NCBI GenBank assembly: GCA_030683705.1
Contig: JAUXPP010000031.1
Span: 1 to 64,000, forward strand
Length of the DNA: 64,000 nt
DNA from: Polaromonas sp.
GTDB taxonomy: Bacteria > Pseudomonadota > Gammaproteobacteria > Burkholderiales > Burkholderiaceae_C
Direction: 5' to 3'
Shown in pieces: positions 17,722 to 26,797 of this stretch (position 1 is the stretch's first letter; every line of letters starts with the position of its first letter). The notes beneath the pieces are model-generated. The model saw only the letters and a program-made list of their open reading frames with translations. It was not told the DNA's origin and ran no database searches. The position numbers and the translations under genes are program-made.

Positions 17722-18366
17722 ATGTCCAGGTCTTCTTCTCCGGTTTCCGTGAATCGCCGCGTGTTTTCCGGCGCCCTGCTCGCCGCGCCGTGGGCGCTGT
17801 CGCTCGCCAGCCCGGCCTTTGCGGCTGCCAGCGTCGGCCAGGCCGCTCCGGATTTTTCGGCCACCGACACGGCGGGCCAGAACCGCAAGCTCAGCGACTA
17901 CAAGGGCAAGCTGGTGGTGCTCGAGTGGACCAACCCGGGCTGCCCCTTTGTGCAGAAGCACTACAACGGCAACATGCAGTCGCTGCAGAAGGAATTTGCC
18001 GGCAAGGGCGTGGTCTGGCTGGCGATCAACTCGACAGAAACCGGCCACGGCGACTACCTGGCCCCGGCCAAGCTCGCCGGCTGGCTGGGCGAGAAGCAGG
18101 CCGCGCCGGCCGCCACGCTGATGGACGAGTCCGGCAGGATAGGCCAGCTCTACGGCGCCAAAACCACGCCGCACATGTACATCGTGAGCCCCCAGGGACA
18201 GCTGATCTACGCCGGCGGCATCGACAGCATCCCTTCGGCGCGGGTCGAGGACATCAAGACTGCCGTCAACTATGTGCGCCAGGGCCTGAACGAAGCGCTG
18301 GCCGGCAAGCCACTCAGCGTGGCCTCCAGCCGGGCCTACGGCTGCTCCATCAAGTACAAGGCCTGA
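17722..18366 (+). CDS. Exported thioredoxin-like/redoxin family protein
   Basis: A 214-residue AhpC/TSA-type redoxin. The signal peptide (about 1-32) carries RRVFSGALLAAP, weakly twin-arginine-like. The domain opens ASVGQAAPDFSATDTAGQN and has a single active-site-like Cys in TNPGCPFVQKHYNG rather than CxxC; YGAKTTPHMYIVSPQG contains the cis-Pro region. A second Cys near the C-terminus (RAYGCSIKYKA) could form a disulfide. ATG at 17722 follows AAGGAG at the ideal distance. Placed 25 nt after DsbD, it is a likely periplasmic partner reduced by it, which is inference. Confidence 0.85.
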   Translation: MSRSSSPVSVNRRVFSGALLAAPWALSLASPAFAAASVGQAAPDFSATDTAGQNRKLSDYKGKLVVLEWTNPGCPFVQKHYNGNMQSLQKEFAGKGVVWLAINSTETGHGDYLAPAKLAGWLGEKQAAPAATLMDESGRIGQLYGAKTTPHMYIVSPQGQLIYAGGIDSIPSARVEDIKTAVNYVRQGLNEALAGKPLSVASSRAYGCSIKYKA

Positions 18367-18371
18367 ACGGC

Positions 18372-18812
18372 ATGGCCACGCTGGCGCCGGCAGAGACCAT
18401 GCCGCACATCCTGAAGCATTGCCGGACCATCGCGGTGGTGGGCCTGTCGGACCAGCCGCACCGCCCCAGCTTCGATGTGGCGCGTTACATGCAGGCGCAG
18501 GGTTACCGCATCATCCCGGTGAACCCCAACCTCACCGAAGTGCTGGGCGAAAAAGCCTATGCCTCGCTGACAGAAGCCGCGAAGCACGAAAAGATCGACC
18601 TGGTGAACTGCTTTCGCAACAGCCCTGACATCCCGCCGGTGGTCGATCAAGCCATCGCCATCGGTGCCCAGGCCGTGTGGATGCAACTGGGCATCTCGCA
18701 TCCGGAGGCCGCCGCGAAGGCGCAAGCAGCGGGCCTGCTGGTGGTGCAGGACCACTGCATCAAGATCGACCACCGGGTGCTTCAGTCGCGTGGCCTGCTG
18801 ACGCCACCCTGA
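18372..18812 (+). CDS. CoA-binding (YccU-type) protein
   Basis: A 146-residue single-domain Rossmann protein of the CoA-binding family. The nucleotide motif TIAVVGLSDQPHRPSFDVA is followed by GYRIIPVNPNLTEVLGEKAY, LVNCFRNSPDIPPVVDQAI, and VWMQLGISHPEAAAKAQAAG, all standard. Family members bind CoA but have no assigned enzyme activity. The start is 5 nt after the redoxin stop, so it is cotranscribed with it. Confidence 0.88.
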   Translation: MATLAPAETMPHILKHCRTIAVVGLSDQPHRPSFDVARYMQAQGYRIIPVNPNLTEVLGEKAYASLTEAAKHEKIDLVNCFRNSPDIPPVVDQAIAIGAQAVWMQLGISHPEAAAKAQAAGLLVVQDHCIKIDHRVLQSRGLLTPP

Positions 18813-18867
18813 ACCCCTGTGCGGCCGAAGTGCTTGCGCAGGCAGACTTCTTCGGGATAATCGCCGC

Positions 18868-19623
18868 ATGCCCCCGAGCCGGCCCGTTCTTCACACCTGG
18901 CTTTTGCCCTCCGCCTGCGCACTGACCCTGCTGCTGGTTGGCTGTTCGACACAGGGTCCGGCCGCGGTCAATCGCGGCGAGACCCAGGTCGCGCCGCTGA
19001 CGTCCAGCGAACTGGCGCAGTCGGACCTCAACCGCATGGCCACGCTGGGCATGCGCGACAACCTGGACAGCCTGTACCGCCTGCTCGACAAGCTCTACCG
19101 GCGCAACCCGGCCGAGTGGCGCAAGGGCGGCAGCGCCAGCCGCGAGGCCGCGGTGCAGCGCGTGCGCGCCGCCATCGAGAACCGCACACCCTGGCCCGAG
19201 CTGCAGGGCAAACGCGATATCGCGGCCCTGTCGCTGGCGCTCAGCCCCGAGTTCCGCGGCGACCGCGTTGCCGCCTTTGTTTACGCCAGCGCCGACATGC
19301 TGATCACCGCGCACGACGGCAAAACGATGTTCTACCTGGTCGATGGCCTGGACGCGCAGCACATCTACAACGCCGCGCGCAATGTCGAGTCCGCCGTCTG
19401 GTTGCTGGCCACGCGGCGCAACGCGGCCGGCCAGCCGCTGCTGCTGGCCGATGAACTCTCCGAACGCGAGCGCAACCTGAGCTTCGAGCGCGAGTTCGGA
19501 AAAATCGTCGGCCGGCTGGACCTGCTGTCCGGCGTGCTGACCGAAAAATACCGGCGCGCCGTGATCACCTATGTGCAGAACCTGGCGGGCGCCTCGTTTT
19601 TGCAGTTTCTGCCGGTCAGGTAG
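18868..19623 (+). CDS. Putative lipoprotein of unknown function
   Basis: A 251-residue predicted lipoprotein: signal peptide about 1-26 with lipobox LLVGC. The mature part has an alpha-helical stretch (MRDNLDSLYRLLDKLYRRNP), a central SLALSPEFRGDRVAAFVYAS and TMFYLVDGLDAQHIYNAARN, and no catalytic motif I can identify. Homologues seem common in Burkholderiales as hypothetical lipoproteins. It lies between the CoA-binding gene (55 nt) and hemE. Confidence 0.8.
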   Translation: MPPSRPVLHTWLLPSACALTLLLVGCSTQGPAAVNRGETQVAPLTSSELAQSDLNRMATLGMRDNLDSLYRLLDKLYRRNPAEWRKGGSASREAAVQRVRAAIENRTPWPELQGKRDIAALSLALSPEFRGDRVAAFVYASADMLITAHDGKTMFYLVDGLDAQHIYNAARNVESAVWLLATRRNAAGQPLLLADELSERERNLSFEREFGKIVGRLDLLSGVLTEKYRRAVITYVQNLAGASFLQFLPVR

Positions 19624-19797
19624 AGGCCACGCGCTCGCCGTTTCAGGGGTTCAGGCGCGCCCAGAGTCGTGAAGATTTCGTAGCGCGCGGGCCGAGGTGG
19701 CGACCAGGAGCGGAGCCGTAAAAGGGTAGGGTGAGCAGCGCAGGCGTCAGATCGGGTCGCGCAGTAGAAAGATTCACGGCTCTGAGACAATGGGGCG

Positions 19798-20898
19798 ATG
19801 TTTGCTCCCCTCCAAAACGACAATTTCCTGCGCGCCTGCCTGCGCCAGGCCACCGACTACACCCCCGTCTGGCTGATGCGCCAGGCCGGGCGTTATTTGC
19901 CCGAGTACCGTGCCAGCCGCGCGAAAGCCGGCAGCTTCATGGGTTTGGCGACCTCGCCCGATTACGCGACCGAGGTCACGCTGCAGCCGCTGGAGCGTTA
20001 CCCGCTGGACGCGGCCATCCTGTTTTCCGACATCCTGACCGTGCCCGACGCCATGGGCCTGGGCCTGTCGTTTGCGCTGGGCGAAGGCCCGCGTTTTGCC
20101 ACGCCGGTGCGCGACGAGGCCGCCGTGGCCCGGCTCGAAGTGCCGGACATGGACAAGCTGCGTTACGTCTTCGACGCCGTCACCTCCATCCGCAAGGCGC
20201 TCAATGGGCGGGTTCCGCTGATCGGCTTTTCCGGCAGTCCCTGGACGCTGGCCTGTTACATGGTCGAGGGTGCCGGCTCCGACGACTACCGCCTGGTCAA
20301 GACCATGCTGTACCAGCGCCCCGACCTGATGCACAAGATGCTGGCGATCAATGCCGACGCCGTCGCCGCCTACCTGAACGCGCAAATCGAGGCCGGCGCC
20401 CAGGCGGTAATGATTTTCGACAGCTGGGGCGGCGTGCTGGCCGACGCGGCCTTCCAGACCTTCAGCCTGGCCTACACCCAGCGCGTGCTCAGCCAGCTCA
20501 AGCGCAGCCATGAGGGCGTCATCATCCCGCGCCTGGTGTTCACCAAGGGCGGCGGCCTGTGGCTGGAGCAGATGGCCCAGCTCGACTGCGAGGTGCTGGG
20601 GCTGGACTGGACCGTGAACCTGGGCGAGGCGCGGGCGCGGGTCGGTGCACGCATGGCGCTGCAGGGCAATCTCGACCCGAATGTGCTGTTCGCCCAGCCG
20701 GCGCAGATCGAGAAAGAAGTGGCCGCCGTCCTGGACAGCTTCGGGCAGCCGCATGCCGACCTGCAGAGCAAGGGTCCGACCCACATCTTCAACCTCGGCC
20801 ATGGCATCAGCCAGCACACCCCGCCTGAAAGTGTCGAAGTGCTGGTACGCGCAGTACACGCCCACTCCCGCAGGATGCGCACCGGCGCGCCGCATTAA
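19798..20898 (+). CDS. hemE: Uroporphyrinogen decarboxylase
   Basis: HemE removes four acetate carboxyls from uroporphyrinogen III to give coproporphyrinogen III in haem synthesis. The protein has 366 residues, the standard size. The substrate-binding signature [17 protein letters not shown] is intact, followed by [17 protein letters not shown] (catalytic Asp), [16 protein letters not shown] and [15 protein letters not shown]. The start ATG opens [20 protein letters not shown]. It is apparently monocistronic, with 174 nt before it and a 355-nt gap after. Confidence 0.97.
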   Translation: MFAPLQNDNFLRACLRQATDYTPVWLMRQAGRYLPEYRASRAKAGSFMGLATSPDYATEVTLQPLERYPLDAAILFSDILTVPDAMGLGLSFALGEGPRFATPVRDEAAVARLEVPDMDKLRYVFDAVTSIRKALNGRVPLIGFSGSPWTLACYMVEGAGSDDYRLVKTMLYQRPDLMHKMLAINADAVAAYLNAQIEAGAQAVMIFDSWGGVLADAAFQTFSLAYTQRVLSQLKRSHEGVIIPRLVFTKGGGLWLEQMAQLDCEVLGLDWTVNLGEARARVGARMALQGNLDPNVLFAQPAQIEKEVAAVLDSFGQPHADLQSKGPTHIFNLGHGISQHTPPESVEVLVRAVHAHSRRMRTGAPH

Positions 20899-20948
20899 GC
20901 GGGTTTTTCCATTGCCGATAACACAAAACCAGGCGCCGGAGGCAAGAC

Positions 20949-20957
20949 TTATTCACA
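20949..20957 (+). promoter_or_regulatory. DnaA-box-like site
   Basis: TTATTCACA differs at one position from the consensus TTATNCACA family's best form TTATCCACA. It is the distal of two sites upstream of priA. Confidence 0.4.
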
Positions 20958-21135
20958 AATTTCGTGCTGCGGTGCGACATGACCCAGGTCAAGACGCTAG
21001 TTTCGCTATCAAACCCATAGCGCCGCTAAGTGCTTGATTCATATAACTTCTTCAAATTGCTTTTTTTCTGGGCAATTTAAGAAAAGCCTTGATTTACAAG
21101 GCTTGGGCCGGGCCCAAGGCAATCTATCAACAAAG

Positions 21136-21144
21136 TTATCCACA
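21136..21144 (+). promoter_or_regulatory. Perfect DnaA box upstream of priA
   Basis: TTATCCACA, the high-affinity DnaA binding sequence, lies 110 nt before the priA start. A role in regulating priA is inferred; with one strong and one weak site it is not enough for an origin. Confidence 0.5.
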
Positions 21145-21253
21145 AAAACTCTGGATCACCTTCAAAGTAGTTTGAAATCAAGCACTTACGGCGTTTTCCG
21201 AAAATGTATCTCAGCACTTACGACTTTTTACGTAGTTCCCGGCGTCAACGCCC

Positions 21254-23518
21254 ATGAGTTACTGGCTGGCCGTTGTGGTGGCCACTCCGGCCCACAGCAA
21301 TGTGGCTGGCGCGCTGACCTATGCCAGTGAATGGCCTCTGACACCCGGCACCTTGGTGCGTGTGCCGCTGGGCAAGCGCGAAGTGCTGGGCGTGGTCTGG
21401 GAGCTGCTGCCGGACAGCGGTGATCTGAAGCCCGCGCAAGCCCGGGCCGTGCTGGGCGCGCTGGATGGCCTGGCGCCCCTGTCGGCGACCTGGCGCCAGC
21501 TGGTGGCATTCACCGCCAGTTATTACCAGCGCTCGATTGGTGAGGTGGCGCTGGCCGCGCTGCCACCGCAGTTGCGCGAACTGAGCACGGTGCAGCTTGC
21601 GCGTCGGCTGAAACGCCCGGTGGCGGCTCTGCCGGACACCCCAGATACGACTGATTTGATAGCACTCAGCGCAGGACAGGCAAGGGCCATTGCCGAATTT
21701 GATGCCGACACCCGGCCGGCCCTGCTGTTTGGTGCGACCGGCAGCGGAAAAACCGAGGTGTATCTGCGTGCTGCGGCGAAGGTGCTGGCTGACGATGCCA
21801 GCGCCCAGGTGCTGGTGATGGTGCCCGAGATCAACCTGACGCCGCAATTGCAGGCACGTTTCGAGGAACGTTTTGCCCATTTGGGCAAGGCCCAGGTGGT
21901 GGCCCTGCACAGCGGCCTGACGCCGGCGCAGCGACTCAAGAGCTGGCTGGCCGCCCACGCCGGCCAGGCCAGGCTGGTGCTGGGCACCCGCATGGCGATT
22001 TTTGCCTCGCTGCCCAATCTGCGCCTGATCATCGTCGACGAGGAGCACGACCCCAGCTACAAGCAGCAGGAAGGCGCACGGTATTCGGCGCGCGACCTCG
22101 CCGTCTATCGCGCCATGATCGAAAGCTCGCCGGACAAGGCCGCGGAAAGCACCGATGCCAGCGCGGAGCACGAAGCCAGGCCGGCCGGCATTTGCCGCGT
22201 GCTGCTGGGTTCGGCCACACCTTCGCTGGAAAGCTGGCAGGCGACCGTGGTCGGCCGCTACCAGCGCCTGACCATGAACGAACGTATAGGGGGGACGACC
22301 CAGCCGCTCGGAACCGGCGACGGTTCCACCGCCGGGCCGCCCCAAGGTGGAACGGCCCCCCCGGGGGGCAGCGACGGACACGCAGTGCCGAGCGTGGGGG
22401 CTATCCATGGCAGCCTGCCCCAGGTCCGGCTGGTCGACATGAACCACCAGCCCAAACACTGCACCATTGCGCCGCCGCTGCTGGACGCCATCGCCCAGCG
22501 CATCGCGCGCGGCGAACAGTCGCTGATCTTCCTGAACCGGCGCGGGTATGCGCCGGTGCTGGCCTGCCACGACTGCGGCTGGAAAAGCGAATGCCCGCAC
22601 TGCAGCGCCTACCGCGTGTTCCACAAGCTGGACCGCACCCTGCGCTGCCACCATTGCGGCTTCACCGAGCGTGTGCCGCGCGCCTGCCCGGGCTGCGGCA
22701 ACATCGACATCGCGCCGCTGGGCAAGGGCACGGAACGCCTGGAGGAACACATCGCCGAGTTACTGGCGGGTGTGGCACGCCCGGACGGCAGCCCGCTGCA
22801 CAACTCGGTGAGGATTGCGCGCATCGACGCCGACACCACCCGGCTCAAGGGTGCGCTCGAGTCGCAACTGGCCAGCGTGCATGCGCGCGAGGTCGATGTG
22901 CTGGTCGGCACGCAGATGATTGCAAAGGGCCACGATTTCCGCCACATCACCCTGGTCGCGGCGATCAACCCGGACGGCGCGCTGTTTTCCAGCGACTTCC
23001 GCGCGCCCGAGCGCCTGTTTGGCCTGTTGATGCAGGCGGCCGGGCGCGCCGGGCGCGATGCCGAGCGCGCCGAAGCCAGCGAGATGTGGGTGCAGACTTT
23101 CCATCCGCAGCATCCTCTGTTTGCGGCCTTGAAAAAACACGACTATCCGTCCTTTGCCGCGCAGGAACTCCAGGAGCGCGAGGCGGCCGGCATGTCGCCC
23201 TTCGGATTTTCGGCGCTGCTGCGCGCCGAGGCCAGGGAGCAGGCCGTGGCCCAGGGCTTCCTCAATGCCGCGGCGGCCGCGGCACAGGCGCAGCAACTGC
23301 CCGGCGGGGATGCTGTGACGCCCTACCCGGCCGTGCCCATGACCATCCAGCGCGTGGCCAACATCGAACGCGCACAAATGCTGGTGGAAAGCCCGTCGCG
23401 CGCCGCGCTGCAGCGTTTCCTCGCGGCCTGGCAGCCGCTGCTGCACCAGACCCGGCATCAGGCCGAATTCAAAAGCCTGATCCGCTGGGCGATTGATGTA
23501 GACCCATTAGCGATCTAG
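21254..23518 (+). CDS. priA: Primosomal protein N' (replication restart helicase)
   Basis: PriA reloads the replicative helicase at stalled forks. The 754-residue protein has an N-terminal 3'-end-binding domain (about 1-105), a superfamily 2 helicase core with Walker A GATGSGKTEVYL and DEEHD, and a zinc region with eight cysteines (CHDCGWKSECPHC, CHHCGFTERVPRACPGC). Helicase motif V/VI region LVGTQMIAKGHDFRHITLV and QAAGRAGR is intact. A Gly/Pro-rich insert of about 40 residues (about 347-386, GGTTQPLGTGDGS onward) coincides with an in-frame GC-rich repeat at 22331-22403, making the protein longer than usual. A TTTGATAGC element (21655-21672) encodes part of the linker before the helicase core. 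Confidence 0.95.
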   Translation: MSYWLAVVVATPAHSNVAGALTYASEWPLTPGTLVRVPLGKREVLGVVWELLPDSGDLKPAQARAVLGALDGLAPLSATWRQLVAFTASYYQRSIGEVALAALPPQLRELSTVQLARRLKRPVAALPDTPDTTDLIALSAGQARAIAEFDADTRPALLFGATGSGKTEVYLRAAAKVLADDASAQVLVMVPEINLTPQLQARFEERFAHLGKAQVVALHSGLTPAQRLKSWLAAHAGQARLVLGTRMAIFASLPNLRLIIVDEEHDPSYKQQEGARYSARDLAVYRAMIESSPDKAAESTDASAEHEARPAGICRVLLGSATPSLESWQATVVGRYQRLTMNERIGGTTQPLGTGDGSTAGPPQGGTAPPGGSDGHAVPSVGAIHGSLPQVRLVDMNHQPKHCTIAPPLLDAIAQRIARGEQSLIFLNRRGYAPVLACHDCGWKSECPHCSAYRVFHKLDRTLRCHHCGFTERVPRACPGCGNIDIAPLGKGTERLEEHIAELLAGVARPDGSPLHNSVRIARIDADTTRLKGALESQLASVHAREVDVLVGTQMIAKGHDFRHITLVAAINPDGALFSSDFRAPERLFGLLMQAAGRAGRDAERAEASEMWVQTFHPQHPLFAALKKHDYPSFAAQELQEREAAGMSPFGFSALLRAEAREQAVAQGFLNAAAAAAQAQQLPGGDAVTPYPAVPMTIQRVANIERAQMLVESPSRAALQRFLAAWQPLLHQTRHQAEFKSLIRWAIDVDPLAI
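22331..22403 (-). repeat. GC-rich element inside priA, in frame
   Basis: The reverse complement starts GCCCCCACGCTCGG and runs through GTCGCTGCCCCCCGGGG to CTTGGGGCGGCCCGGCGG, aligning end to end with the intergenic element at 5801-5873. It lies within the open priA frame and encodes the low-complexity stretch around GPPQGGTAPPGGSDGHAVPS. The frame is uninterrupted, so the insert was tolerated. Confidence 0.75.
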
Positions 23519-23526
23519 AACCCGTC

Positions 23527-23547
23527 ATCCCGGACTCGATCCGGGAT
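23527..23547. terminator. Hairpin repeat between convergent priA and AEC genes
   Basis: ATCCCGGA-CTCGA-TCCGGGAT forms a perfect 8-bp hairpin with 5-nt loop in the 55-nt gap between the convergent ends of priA and the AEC transporter gene. No T-tract follows, so it may be a dispersed repeat acting as a two-way transcription barrier. A close relative lies at 9056-9081. Confidence 0.45.
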
Positions 23548-23573
23548 CCATGTCCGCGTTCCCCGCGGGCGAG

Positions 23574-24527
23574 TCAGGTCAGCAGCGCCACGGCTGCCGA
23601 GAAACTGAAAAACGCCAGCACCGTGGACAGCAAAATGATGCGGGCGATGCGGCCGTTGTTGGCGCCGAAACGTTCGGCCAGCAGGGACACGTTGCTGGCG
23701 CTGGGCAGCGCCGCGACCAGCACGATCACTGTCAGCGCAAAGGGCTGCAGCGGAACGCCGAGCTGAATCGCGCCCAGGCCCACCAGCCCGACCAGCAAGG
23801 GGTGCAGCAGCAGCTTGATCAGCGCGACCGGCACATAGTCCTTCAGCGCAATCGTTTCCACGCTGTTCATCTGGGAACGCGCCAGCACGGCGCCTATGGT
23901 GAACAGCGCGACCGGCGAGGCGGCATCGGCCAGCAGCGCGACCGTCTGCATCACGGGTGCCGGCAATGCCAACTGCAGGCCCGAGGAGACCGCGCCCAGC
24001 ACGATGGCCCAGGGCATGGGATTGAGCGCCACGCCGCGCAGCGCCTTGCGGGCGGCCACATTCGCGCCGTGGGCGTCGGCCGAGTCCAGCCGCGACAAGG
24101 CAATACACAGCGAACTGGTCACCAGCAGGTCGACCACGATGGTCACGATGGCCGGGCCGGCCGCCTGCGCGCCCAGCAGGGCCACCAGCAAGGGAACACC
24201 CATGAAGCCGGTGTTCGGAAAAGCCGCCACCAGCGCGCCGAAGGACGCATCGTTCCAGCCGATGCGCCGGTTGCGCGTCACGGCGATCGTGAAACCCACC
24301 ATGACCAGCGCGCAAAACAGGTAGACCGCCACCACGCCGCCGTCCAGCAACTGTGCCAGCGGCGTGTTCGCGCCGAAACGGTACAACATGCAGGGCAGGG
24401 CGAAATACAGCACGAAGGTGTTGAGCCCGGGAATCGCCGCCTGCGGCAGCAGGCCGCGCCGCGCTGCCAGGTAGCCGCACAGCACCAGCGCGAAGAAGGG
24501 GAAGGTGATGAGGAGAATGCTTAACAC
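23574..24527 (-). CDS. AEC family transporter (auxin efflux carrier-like)
   Basis: A membrane protein of 317 residues from GTG 24527, with ten hydrophobic segments in the two-bundle pattern of the AEC family. Typical motifs include FPFFALVLCGYLAARRGLLP at the start, FALPCMLYRF, FGALVAAFPNTGFMGVPLL with the conserved N-x-G-F/Y-x-G-x-P, and ASNVSLLAERFGANNGR near the end. Members export small carboxylates or auxin-like compounds; the substrate here is unknown. An in-frame ATG at 24716 would add about 63 polar residues overlapping the divergent helicase start, so it was not chosen. Confidence 0.85.
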   Translation of the reverse strand: MLSILLITFPFFALVLCGYLAARRGLLPQAAIPGLNTFVLYFALPCMLYRFGANTPLAQLLDGGVVAVYLFCALVMVGFTIAVTRNRRIGWNDASFGALVAAFPNTGFMGVPLLVALLGAQAAGPAIVTIVVDLLVTSSLCIALSRLDSADAHGANVAARKALRGVALNPMPWAIVLGAVSSGLQLALPAPVMQTVALLADAASPVALFTIGAVLARSQMNSVETIALKDYVPVALIKLLLHPLLVGLVGLGAIQLGVPLQPFALTVIVLVAALPSASNVSLLAERFGANNGRIARIILLSTVLAFFSFSAAVALLT

Positions 24528-24651
24528 AAAGCGTATTGTCGCCGCCAAGCTTGGCGTCAGCTGACTGGCTATGATGCCCGCTGCCCTGCTGTTTTCCTCA
24601 GTGCCACGCTGCGCTGCCGCTTTGGGCTCACCTTGCCCGTTTTTTGTCTGC

Positions 24652-26787
24652 ATGTCCTCACCTTCGCCCGATTTATCCACCGCCGGACTCAACCTCGCCC
24701 AGCAGGAAGCCGTCAACTACATGCACGGCCCCTGCCTGGTGCTGGCCGGCGCCGGCTCGGGCAAGACGCGGGTGATCACCCACAAGATAGGCCGGCTGAT
24801 CCAGGCCGGCCTGCCGCCGCAGGAGATCGCGGCCATCACTTTCACCAACAAGGCCGCCGCCGAAATGCGCGAACGCGCCAAAAAACTGATAGGCCAGCCG
24901 GCCCGGGGCGTGCTGATCTGCACCTTCCACGCGCTGGGCGTGCGCATGTTGCGCCAGGACGGCGAAGTTCTGGGCCTGAAAAAGCAGTTTTCCATCCTCG
25001 ACAGCGACGACGTCACCAGCATCCTGAAGGACGCCGGCGGCAGCACCGATGCGGCCACGGCGCGGCAGTGGCAGTGGACCATCAGCGCGTGGAAAAACAG
25101 CGGGCTCAACGCGGCCCAGGCCGAGGCCCAGGCCAGTGGCGACGAAGACCGGCTGGTCGCCCGCATCATGGCGCGTTATGAGGAGCGCCTGACGGCCTAC
25201 CAGAGTGTGGATTTCGACGACCTGATCGGCCTGCCGCTCAAGCTGCTGCGGGAGCACGACGCGGTGCGGGACAAATGGCAAAAGGCCATGGGCCACGTGC
25301 TGGTCGACGAGTACCAGGACACCAACGCCACCCAGTACGAGGTGCTCAAGTTACTGGTCGGTGCGCGTGGGCGTTTCACCGCGGTCGGCGACGACGACCA
25401 GTCGATTTACGGCTGGCGCGGCGCGACCCTGGACAACCTGAAGAAGCTGCCGGTCGACTACCCGACCCTGCGCGTCATCAAGCTGGAGCAGAACTACCGC
25501 TCGACCAGCGCCATCCTGCGCGCGGCCAACAATGTGATTGCGCCCAACCCCAAGCTGTTTCCGAAAACCCTGTTCAGCGAACTCGGTGAAGGCGAGCCGG
25601 TCCGGGTGGTGGACTGCGACAGCGAGGAGCACGAAGCCGAACGTGTGGTGGCGCGCATCCAGAGCCTGCGCGCCGAAGGCACGCTGCAGGCCGAGGGCAG
25701 CCAGCACAAGGAATGGAAGGACTTCTGCGTGCTCTACCGCGCCAACCACATGGCCAAGCCCTTCGAAAAGGCCTTCCGCAAGGCCAACATCCCCTACAAG
25801 GTCTCGGGCGGGCAAAGCTTTTTCGACCGGGCCGAGATCAAGGACCTGTGCAGCTGGATGGTGCTGATGGTCAACAACGACAACAACGCCGCCTTCATCC
25901 GCGCCATCAAGACGCCCAAGCGCGGCATTGGCCACACCACGCTGGGGGCGCTGAGCAGCTTTGCCGAGCAGTACAGGCTCAGCCTGTTCGAGTCGCTGTT
26001 CAGCAATTCCCTGAGTGCCGTGCTGCCGGCCAAGGCGGTGGGCTCGCTGCATGAATTCGGCCGCTACCTCAACGACCTCGAGTACCGCGCCCGGCGCACC
26101 GTGGGCGCCGAGGACGCGCGCGCTTTTCTGAGCGCCTGGCTCAAGGACATCGACTACGAAAAACACATCTACGACAGCGAGGACAGCGAAAAAGTCGCCG
26201 CCGCCCGCTGGACCAATGTGATGGACTTCTGCGACTGGATGGCCCAGCGCTGCGGCGGCCAGATCGACGACACCAGCGGCGCCGTTGTCGCGGCCGAAAC
26301 CAAGACCATGCTCGAGGTGGTGCAGACGATTGCGCTGCTGTCGACCATCAGCGAACGCGAGGGCGACCAGAATGTCGTGACCCTGTCCACACTGCATGCC
26401 GCCAAGGGACTCGAATGGCCGCATGTGGTGCTGGCTGGCGTGAACGAAGGCTTGCTGCCCTTCAAGCTCGAGGACGACGACGGTACCGATGCCATGAAGA
26501 CCGACGACCTGGCGCTGCGCCTGCAGGAGGAGCGCCGCCTGATGTATGTAGGCATCACCCGGGCCCAGCGTACGCTGGCGGTGAACTGGCTGCGCCGCCG
26601 CAAGAAAGGCCGTGAGACGGTGGCCGGCGTGCCCAGCCGCTTTATCGCCGAGATGGGGCTGGACAAAACCACGGTGCGCGAAGACCCGCGCGAGAAAATC
26701 AGGGCGCTGCGGGCCGAGTTCGCCAAGCGGGCAGCCGACAGCGCCGAGGCCCACAGCCTGGCGGAGGCGGCCCGAGGCGCCGATTGA
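24652..26787 (+). CDS. UvrD/Rep-type ATP-dependent DNA helicase
   Basis: A 711-residue superfamily 1A 3'-5' helicase. Motif Q region LNLAQQEAVNYMHGPCLVL; Walker A AGAGSGKTRVIT; motif Ia ITFTNKAAAEMRERA; Walker B VLVDEYQDTN; motif III VGDDDQSIYGWRGA; motif IV LEQNYRST; motif V VTLSTLHAAKGLEWPHV; and motif VI RRLMYVGITRAQ are all seen. The length suits Rep rather than longer UvrD, and the 'EGLLPFK' region follows Rep-like proteins, but distinguishing them needs a tree. The start at 24652 is chosen from the MSSPSPDLSTAGLNLAQQEA beginning; upstream codons are signal-like nonsense. Confidence 0.93.
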   Translation: MSSPSPDLSTAGLNLAQQEAVNYMHGPCLVLAGAGSGKTRVITHKIGRLIQAGLPPQEIAAITFTNKAAAEMRERAKKLIGQPARGVLICTFHALGVRMLRQDGEVLGLKKQFSILDSDDVTSILKDAGGSTDAATARQWQWTISAWKNSGLNAAQAEAQASGDEDRLVARIMARYEERLTAYQSVDFDDLIGLPLKLLREHDAVRDKWQKAMGHVLVDEYQDTNATQYEVLKLLVGARGRFTAVGDDDQSIYGWRGATLDNLKKLPVDYPTLRVIKLEQNYRSTSAILRAANNVIAPNPKLFPKTLFSELGEGEPVRVVDCDSEEHEAERVVARIQSLRAEGTLQAEGSQHKEWKDFCVLYRANHMAKPFEKAFRKANIPYKVSGGQSFFDRAEIKDLCSWMVLMVNNDNNAAFIRAIKTPKRGIGHTTLGALSSFAEQYRLSLFESLFSNSLSAVLPAKAVGSLHEFGRYLNDLEYRARRTVGAEDARAFLSAWLKDIDYEKHIYDSEDSEKVAAARWTNVMDFCDWMAQRCGGQIDDTSGAVVAAETKTMLEVVQTIALLSTISEREGDQNVVTLSTLHAAKGLEWPHVVLAGVNEGLLPFKLEDDDGTDAMKTDDLALRLQEERRLMYVGITRAQRTLAVNWLRRRKKGRETVAGVPSRFIAEMGLDKTTVREDPREKIRALRAEFAKRAADSAEAHSLAEAARGAD

Positions 26788-26797
26788 GACGGATACC

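Larger units (their letters stand above)
20899..21253. other. Intergenic region between hemE and priA with DnaA boxes and inverted repeats
   Basis: AT-richer than its surroundings. It holds a DnaA-box match TTATTCACA (20949-20957), a perfect DnaA box TTATCCACA (21136-21144), a hairpin AAGCCTTG/CAAGGCTT (21084-21104, loop 5), a palindrome CTTGGGCCGGGCCCAAG (21102-21118), and a 13-nt inverted repeat TAAGTGCTTGATT (21027-21039) with AATCAAGCACTTA (21176-21188). AGCACTTACG occurs at 21181-21190 and again at 21213-21222. No gene is visible. It probably contains the hemE terminator and the priA promoter. Confidence 0.6.

Noticed and set aside
20899-21253. Possible replication origin upstream of priA.
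   Set aside because: Only two DnaA-box matches, no AT-rich unwinding cluster and no dnaA, rpmH or gidA neighbours.
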